From Pseudoflavonifractor intestinihominis (lineage in GTDB: Bacteria > Bacillota > Clostridia > Oscillospirales > Oscillospiraceae), in the NCBI RefSeq assembly GCF_040096055.1, contig NZ_JBBMFK010000001.1, positions 124,001-188,000 on the forward strand: 64,000 nt of DNA, written 5' to 3'. A program made the position numbers and the translations under genes. The notes under the pieces are model-generated. The model did no database searches. It was not told where the DNA came from and worked only from the letters and a program-made list of their open reading frames with translations. Every line of letters starts with the position of its first letter. Within the stretch, counting starts at the first letter, position 1. This document shows positions 60,085 to 64,000 of this stretch, in pieces.

Positions 60085-60294
60085 AGCACGTCCGCCAAGG
60101 AGCGTTACAAGCACCTGGAGGGGGCCCCAACACAGCTGCTTGGCTGTGTTGGGGAGAGGAGGCGCAGCGGCGCGAGGGAGGGGGACCGCCTGCGGGCCCC
60201 CGAGGGATGCAGAGCTTGTGCCGACGAGATCGAGCTGTGCAAGGAATCGAAAAGAGCACCGCGCCCCGGATGCCATGCATCCGGGGCGCTTTTT
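60085..60294 (+). repeat. Degenerate duplicate of the PFOR 3' end and terminator with a 102-bp insertion
   Basis: 60091-60108 repeats the PFOR sequence 59957-59974 exactly (18 nt, offset 134), and 60228-60253 repeats 59992-60017 with few changes (offset 236, including the stop region and the bases after it). The difference, 102 bp, is an insertion carrying a 12-bp stem hairpin (60125-60136 with 60143-60154, arms CCCCAACACAGC/GCTGTGTTGGGG). The copy ends in its own terminator: GCGCCCCGGATGC (60261-60273) with GCATCCGGGGCGC (60277-60289) plus T5. The stop codon has become GAA and the frame is lost. Confidence 0.75.
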
Positions 60295-60367
60295 ATACTG
60301 CCGCGGCTATTGACGGGACCGCCCGCCGCCCCATATAATAAAATCAGAGAAAAAACCCGCAAAAGGC

Positions 60368-60398
60368 TTGACTGTAAACCAGGTTCATACCTTATCCT
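60368..60398 (+). promoter_or_regulatory. MerR-type promoter with 19-bp spacer and central dyad
   Basis: TTGACT (60368-60373), 19-base spacer, TATCCT (60393-60398). The dyad AACCAGGTT (60377-60385) sits within the spacer. Overlong spacers with a central dyad are the hallmark of promoters that MerR-family proteins activate by untwisting DNA. It lies 25 bases upstream of the MerR-RDD gene. Confidence 0.7.
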
Positions 60399-60422
60399 GA
60401 GCACAACAAGAGGAAAGGCGGG

Positions 60423-61844
60423 ATGAAGATGACCATACGGGAAGCGGAACAGCGCACCGGTCTGGACCGGGCCACCATACGGTTCTACGAGAAAGAGGGG
60501 CTCATCAGCCCCGGGCGGCAGGACAACGGCTACCGGGATTACGGCGATGGGGAGATCACATCTCTGCTGCGGATCAAGCTGCTGCGGGAGCTGGGGGTGT
60601 CCCTGGAGGAGATCCGGGCCTTGCAGCAGGGGGAGCAGGCTCTGCCGGTCACCCTGGAGCACCGGATGGCCGCTTTGGAACAGGAGATAGCGGACGCGGG
60701 AGCGGCCCGGGAGACCTGCCGGGCCATCCGAGATGAGGGCGTGGACTACGGAAGCCTGGACCCGGAGAAGTACCTGAACCGGGAGAACGCCCCGGTGTTC
60801 CGGGACGCGCCGGCCCCGGTCCTGTGCCCCTGGCGGCGGCTGTTCGCCCGGCTGCTCGACATGGAGCTGTACCAGCTGGTGTGGATCGCCCTGCTCTCCC
60901 TGGGGTTCCACATCAACATGGCGGAGCGGAACGCACTGTTGTGGTGGCTGGACTCGGTCATCTGCCTGGTGTTCATGATTATGGTGGAGCCCATCCTGCT
61001 GAGCCGGTGGGGGACCACGCCGGGCAAGGCCCTCTTCGGCCTGCGGGTGGAGAAGGCGGAGGGCGGCCGCCTGACCTACGGAGAGGGCAACGCCCGCACC
61101 ATGTCCATGGTCTGGAAGGGGCTGGCTTGGAACATCCCCATCTACACCCTGTTCCGGCTGGTGAAATGTTATGACGTCTACTGCAAGCGGGGCGCGCTGC
61201 CCTGGGACGAGGCCCAGGACCTGGTGGTGGAGGCAAAGCCCAAAAGCAGCCTGCGAAACGCCGCCTTTGTGGCGGCCACGGCAGAGGTCCTCGCGCTGTC
61301 TGTGCTGGTGTCCTTTGCGGGCGCCTTTCCGCCCCACCGGGACGGTCTGACCCCGGCGGAGTTCGCAGAGAATTACAACTTCCTGGCGGAATATTACGGC
61401 AGCCCCACGTATATTCTGGAGCAGGACGGGAGTTGGACGGCCCTGGAGACCCGGGGCGGGGCCTACGTGATCCAGCTGCCGGGGATGGAGCGGCAGCCCC
61501 TGACCTGGGAGACCGACAGCCAGGGGAACCTGACCGCGGTTACCGCCTCCTGGAACTGGGACGGAACCGCCTTTGCGGAGTGGCCGGGGCTGGATATGCA
61601 GATGATGGCCCTGGCCTTTGCGGCCGGGGAGGGGAATTGGTTTGCCTACTGGAGCAAGCTGGAGCTGATGGACACGGTGGCCCATGCGGATGTGTTCTCC
61701 AGCCTGAGCCGGACGGACCAGGGAATCAGGCTGGACTGGGACACCCGGCTGGAGGGCGACGTGATAGTGGGGGACTATTTTGCGGTGGGGGAGGAGGACG
61801 CCGTGTGCAGCGGCCGGATCACCTTCACCATCCGCCGGGCATGA
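60423..61844 (+). CDS. Membrane-bound MerR-family regulator fused to an RDD domain
   Basis: 473 residues. The MerR winged helix (about 1-75) reads 'TIREAEQRTGLDRATIRFYE', 'KEGLISPGRQDNGYRDYGDG' and 'LLRIKLLRELGVSLEEI'. A helix (75-105) leads to an RDD-type membrane domain (about 135-270; 'RRLFARLLDMELYQLVWIAL', 'LLSRWGTTPGKALFGLRVEK', 'FRLVKCYDVYCKRGALPWDE'), another helix (about 285-305), and an extracytoplasmic domain to the end. This looks like a one-component sensor: outside domain, membrane anchor, DNA-binding head. ATG 60423 follows AGGAAAGGCGGG; ATG 60429 is an alternative. The promoter has MerR geometry, pointing to autoregulation. Confidence 0.85.
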   Translation: MKMTIREAEQRTGLDRATIRFYEKEGLISPGRQDNGYRDYGDGEITSLLRIKLLRELGVSLEEIRALQQGEQALPVTLEHRMAALEQEIADAGAARETCRAIRDEGVDYGSLDPEKYLNRENAPVFRDAPAPVLCPWRRLFARLLDMELYQLVWIALLSLGFHINMAERNALLWWLDSVICLVFMIMVEPILLSRWGTTPGKALFGLRVEKAEGGRLTYGEGNARTMSMVWKGLAWNIPIYTLFRLVKCYDVYCKRGALPWDEAQDLVVEAKPKSSLRNAAFVAATAEVLALSVLVSFAGAFPPHRDGLTPAEFAENYNFLAEYYGSPTYILEQDGSWTALETRGGAYVIQLPGMERQPLTWETDSQGNLTAVTASWNWDGTAFAEWPGLDMQMMALAFAAGEGNWFAYWSKLELMDTVAHADVFSSLSRTDQGIRLDWDTRLEGDVIVGDYFAVGEEDAVCSGRITFTIRRA

Positions 61845-61854
61845 GATATGACAA

Positions 61855-61891
61855 GGGCGGAGGCTGACAGAAAGGGAAGCAGCCTCCGCCC
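61855..61891. terminator. Hairpin between the MerR-RDD gene and the small ORF
   Basis: GGGCGGAGGCTG and CAGCCTCCGCCC pair over a 13-base loop. There is no T run on either strand, so termination is uncertain. Confidence 0.5.
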
Positions 61892-61897
61892 GGCGGC

Positions 61898-62014
61898 TCA
61901 GCGGTCACTGACCTGCCATTCGGACTCCATATAAAAGATGTAGTCATCCACATCCTCCCGGGGGTCCGCCACCGGCGGCTGGGCGGGAAGGGAGACAGGC
62001 TTGTGCTCGGACAT
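61898..62014 (-). CDS. Small acidic hypothetical protein (38 aa)
   Basis: A 38-residue frame beginning 'MSEHKPVSLPAQPPV' and ending 'DDYIFYMESEWQVSDR'. ATG 62012-62014 has GAGGAGGG at ideal spacing, and the frame ends just before a GC hairpin. The strong Shine-Dalgarno and the ordered layout suggest that it is translated. No family recognised; no membrane segment. Confidence 0.5.
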   Translation of the reverse strand: MSEHKPVSLPAQPPVADPREDVDDYIFYMESEWQVSDR

Positions 62015-62171
62015 AGGCGCCCTCCTCTCAGAGAAAATTTTGCCCCTCATATCATGGTATGCGGCGGGGCGGAGAAGATGCCCGCCGCCCAGAAGGCTCA
62101 CCGATTTAAAATACGCCGTCAGGGCGGAACAATGCAGTCGAAGCGGGGAGAAAGAAAATTTAAATTTTGCA

Positions 62172-62200
62172 TTGACAAAGTGTCTTGCATATGGTATTCT
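62172..62200 (+). promoter_or_regulatory. Promoter of the tRNA-Leu/tRNA-fMet operon
   Basis: TTGACA (62172-62177), 17-base spacer, TATTCT (62195-62200), 40 bases upstream of tRNA-Leu. Confidence 0.85.
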
Positions 62201-62239
62201 TAATAAGCACCTAAAAGGACGGAGAACTGGATCGTAAAT

Positions 62240-62326
62240 GCCGGAGTGGCGGAATTGGCAGACGCCCGGGACTTAAAATCCCGTGGGAGGAATCCCGTGC
62301 CGGTTCGACCCCGGTCTCCGGCACCA
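62240..62326 (+). tRNA. tRNA-Leu(TAA)
   Basis: 87 nt with encoded CCA. The acceptor GCCGGAG/CTCCGGC, a class II long variable arm (CGTGGGAGGAATCCCGT region) and the anticodon loop ACTTAAAAT containing TAA identify it. Confidence 0.97.
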
Positions 62327-62330
62327 ATAT

Positions 62331-62407
<77 letters not shown>

Positions 62408-62413
62408 GAAAAG

Positions 62414-62447
62414 GCTCCCTGACCTTTAAGGTCAGGGAGCTGATTTT
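62414..62447 (+). terminator. Terminator of the tRNA operon
   Basis: GCTCCCTGACC (62414-62424) pairs with GGTCAGGGAGC (62430-62440), followed by TGATTTT. Confidence 0.8.
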
Positions 62448-62473
62448 ATGCTGAACGACGATAGGAGGCACTC

Positions 62474-63595
62474 ATGCTTCAATTTGATGAGTACAAGGTA
62501 AAGCTCAATAACCTGAAGCCCGAGCTGGACGACCTGGGCCAGGCCCTGGGCCTGGAGGCCGCGGAGCGGGAGCTGGAGATGCTGGAGTCTGAGAGTGCCT
62601 CGGACGGCTTCTGGGACAATCTGGAGAAGGCTCAGAAGATCCAGCAGCGCATCAAGCAGCTCCACCACAAGGTGGACGGCCAGAAGAAGCGGCTGGGCGA
62701 GTGGGAGGACCTGCTGACCCTGTGCGAGATGGGCAACGAGGAAGAGGACGAGTCCCTGGTCCCCGAGCTGGAAGAGGGCTTCAACAAGCTCTCCGCCGAC
62801 ATGGAGGAGGCCCGGCTGTCCACGCTGTTCACCGGCGAGTACGACGACAACAACGTGGTGCTGGCCATCCACGCCGGCGCCGGCGGCACCGAGGCCCAGG
62901 ACTGGGCCCAGATGCTGCTGCGGATGTACACCCGCTGGGCCGAGCGCCACGACTTCGAGTACCAGGTGGTGGACTTCCAGGACGGCGATGAGGCGGGCAT
63001 CAAGTCCGCCACCGTGATGATCCAGGGTGAGAACGCCTATGGCCACCTCCGCAGCGAGCACGGCGTCCACCGTCTGGTCCGCGTCTCCCCCTTTGACGCC
63101 AACGCCCGCCGGCAGACCTCCTTTGCCGCTGTTGAGGTCATGCCCGACCTGCCCGAGGACGCCGACGTGGAGATCCGCCCCGAGGACTACGAGATGCAGG
63201 TGTTCCGCTCCTCCGGCGCCGGCGGCCAGCACATCAACAAGACCTCCTCCGCCGTCCGACTGATCCACCACGCCACCGGCATCGTGGTCTCCTGCCAGAC
63301 CGAGCGCAGCCAGTTCCAGAACAAGGACACCTGCCTGCGTATGCTGCGTGCCAAGCTGGTGGAGCTGAAGATGCAGCAGCACGCCGAGAAGATCTCCGAC
63401 ATCAAGGGTGTGCAGCTGAAGATCGAGTGGGGCAGCCAGATCCGCTCCTATGTGTTCATGCCCTATCAGCTGGTGAAGGACAACCGCACCGGCTACGAGA
63501 CCAGCAACGTCAACGGCGTCATGGACGGCGATCTGGACGGCTTCATCAATTCCTATCTCAAGTGCGAGGCCACCGGCACCTGGGTCAGCAAGTAA
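62474..63595 (+). CDS. prfB: Peptide chain release factor 2 (no programmed frameshift)
   Basis: 373 residues. The helical domain 1 is followed by the stop-codon tripeptide S-P-F in 'VRVSPFDANARRQTSFAAVE', the catalytic GGQ in 'SSGAGGQHINKTSSAVRLIH', and a normal C-terminus. RF2 reads UGA and UAA. Most bacteria interrupt prfB near codon 25 with an in-frame UGA needing a +1 shift. Here the aligned place ('LGQALGLEA') is continuous and no shift is needed. ATG 62474 follows AGGAGG; the gene sits just after the tRNA terminator. Confidence 0.97.
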   Translation: MLQFDEYKVKLNNLKPELDDLGQALGLEAAERELEMLESESASDGFWDNLEKAQKIQQRIKQLHHKVDGQKKRLGEWEDLLTLCEMGNEEEDESLVPELEEGFNKLSADMEEARLSTLFTGEYDDNNVVLAIHAGAGGTEAQDWAQMLLRMYTRWAERHDFEYQVVDFQDGDEAGIKSATVMIQGENAYGHLRSEHGVHRLVRVSPFDANARRQTSFAAVEVMPDLPEDADVEIRPEDYEMQVFRSSGAGGQHINKTSSAVRLIHHATGIVVSCQTERSQFQNKDTCLRMLRAKLVELKMQQHAEKISDIKGVQLKIEWGSQIRSYVFMPYQLVKDNRTGYETSNVNGVMDGDLDGFINSYLKCEATGTWVSK

Positions 63596-63611
63596 AAAAA
63601 GAAAAAACTCC

Positions 63612-63651
63612 CACAAAATGCCCTGGAATTCCAGTTCCAGGGCATTTTGTG
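63612..63651 (+). terminator. Terminator of prfB
   Basis: A 17-bp stem (63612-63628 with 63635-63651, arms CACAAAATGCCCTGGAA and its complement) over a six-base loop. The A/T-rich base of the stem takes the place of a separate T run. Confidence 0.85.
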
Positions 63652-63717
63652 CGTTTTGGGGCGAAAAATACCGCCGTTGGCAGGGTAACGCAAAAAATAA
63701 AAAACTTGTAAACCGGC

Positions 63718-63920
63718 TTGTTTTTCTGCCACCGTTTTGTTACTATTAAGGTGTCTTGAGGAAAGGGAAGGGAGAGTGCCCGATGCCGTTTCCAGTCCCG
63801 GAGACGCGGCTTCCGGCGGAGCAGGGGGGCCAGCCGGATAAAAGACGCGCCCGGGAAAAGACGGCCAGAGCATACGACCGCACCCTTTCCTGAAAAGGAA
63901 TGAAAGGTGGAATGTCTCAG
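63718..63920 (+). promoter_or_regulatory. Promoter and long structured leader of the last gene
   Basis: TTGTTT (63718-63723), 17-base spacer, TACTAT (63741-63746), then a leader of about 165 nt. AGGAAAGGG (63759-63767) is complementary to CCCTTTCCT (63883-63891), so a 9-bp helix could close a folded domain of about 115 nt ending 30 bases before the start codon. I could not assign it to a known riboswitch class. Confidence 0.5.
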
Positions 63921-64000
63921 ATGAAGCGTACGAGTAAGTTCCTGTCCCTTCTCCTGGCGCTGGCAATGGTGTGTTCCCTGTTCGTGCCCGCCATGGCCGC
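63921..64000 (+). CDS. N-terminus of a secreted protein (partial)
   Basis: Only the first 26 codons are in the window: 'MKRTSKFLSLLLALAMVCSL' and then 'FVPAMAA', a textbook Sec signal peptide with an A-M-A cleavage site. The layout resembles the SLH-protein signal peptide at 55987. ATG 63921 is about ten bases after AAAGGTGG; an in-frame ATG at 63912 lies too close to that Shine-Dalgarno. The mature protein cannot be named. Confidence 0.75.
   Translation, partial: MKRTSKFLSLLLALAMVCSLFVPAMA

Noticed and set aside
56423..60280. A 1285-codon open frame on the minus strand opposite PFOR
   Set aside because: It mirrors the GC-rich third codon positions of nifJ; its translation is low-complexity Gly/Val/Leu/His repeats with no family resemblance, while the plus strand gives an intact PFOR.
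60053..60313. Open frame over the region after PFOR
   Set aside because: It is made of the degenerate PFOR tail copy and the hairpin insertion, in a shifted frame; better explained as a repeat remnant.
62474..62560. Hidden +1 frameshift in prfB
   Set aside because: The frame is continuous through the aligned position and encodes a normal RF2 N-terminus, so no frameshift is needed.
63747..63911. Cobalamin riboswitch before the last gene
   Set aside because: Some end sequences look similar, but the conserved central B12 box and the GGTG-AA stem-loop could not be aligned; reported only as a structured leader.

Overview
The window is a GC-rich (roughly 60-65 %), densely coded segment from an anaerobic, endospore-forming Firmicute, most like the Oscillospiraceae of the gut (Flavonifractor/Lawsonibacter-type). 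The indications are a nine-gene V-type ATPase operon, a single-chain pyruvate:ferredoxin oxidoreductase, RNase J, a CwlJ/GerQ spore-germination pair with a sigma-K-like promoter, GHKL/LytTR two-component genes, and frequent TTG/GTG starts behind strong AGGAGG ribosome-binding sites. The genus is an inference; no rRNA gene is present.

Layout. 1-6.5 kb: end of a C39-like protein, DUF1294 protein, MntE-type CDF exporter, an OmpR/HisK two-component system, HtrA protease, YlmH and a DUF896 protein. 6.6-11.2 kb: RNase J, DUF1653, ArsC-like protein, MarR regulator, DUF4015 glycosidase-like protein. 11.4-20.3 kb: V-ATPase operon (H-I-K-E-C-F-A-B-D) whose K subunit carries a Na+-type ion site. 20.4-28.3 kb (mostly minus): gerQ, cwlJ, a membrane protein, a MocR regulator divergent from an ECF S component, a KAP P-loop NTPase, prfC and a HAD phosphatase. 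28.5-35.3 kb: LytTR/GHKL two-component pair followed by a glycan operon (domain-permuted GH3, small membrane protein, membrane esterase). Between them lies a pair of 9-bp direct repeats with a 12-bp spacer, the geometry of AgrA-type LytTR sites. 35.3-41.3 kb: NuoE-like protein, then a damaged carboxylic-acid operon (HMG-CoA lyase, PrpF isomerase, LeuD, internally deleted LeuC, beheaded transporter) ending at a junction with a beheaded msrAB. 41.6-48.6 kb: tRNA-Val, an esterase, an SDR and a complete liv branched-chain amino-acid ABC transporter. 48.6-56 kb: ECF sigma/anti-sigma pair, cinA, thiI, comM and an SLH/LRR surface protein. 56.4-64 kb: PFOR with a decayed copy of its own 3' end, a MerR-RDD membrane regulator, tRNA-Leu and initiator tRNA-Met, prfB without the usual frameshift, and the start of a secreted protein behind a long leader.

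The most interesting items are: (i) the LytTR-GH3-esterase locus with its direct-repeat operator and an in-frame amber codon in the GH3 gene; (ii) the MerR-RDD membrane-bound regulator with a 19-bp-spaced promoter and central dyad; (iii) several lesions within a few kilobases (LeuC lacking its CGPC segment; transporter/msrAB junction); (iv) a MocR regulator with Arg in place of the PLP lysine; (v) a histidine kinase whose best-placed start codon is ACG; and (vi) an operator-like inverted repeat over the liv promoter, echoed inside the upstream SDR gene. All functional statements rest on reading the sequence and on recall of protein families; no database search was run.
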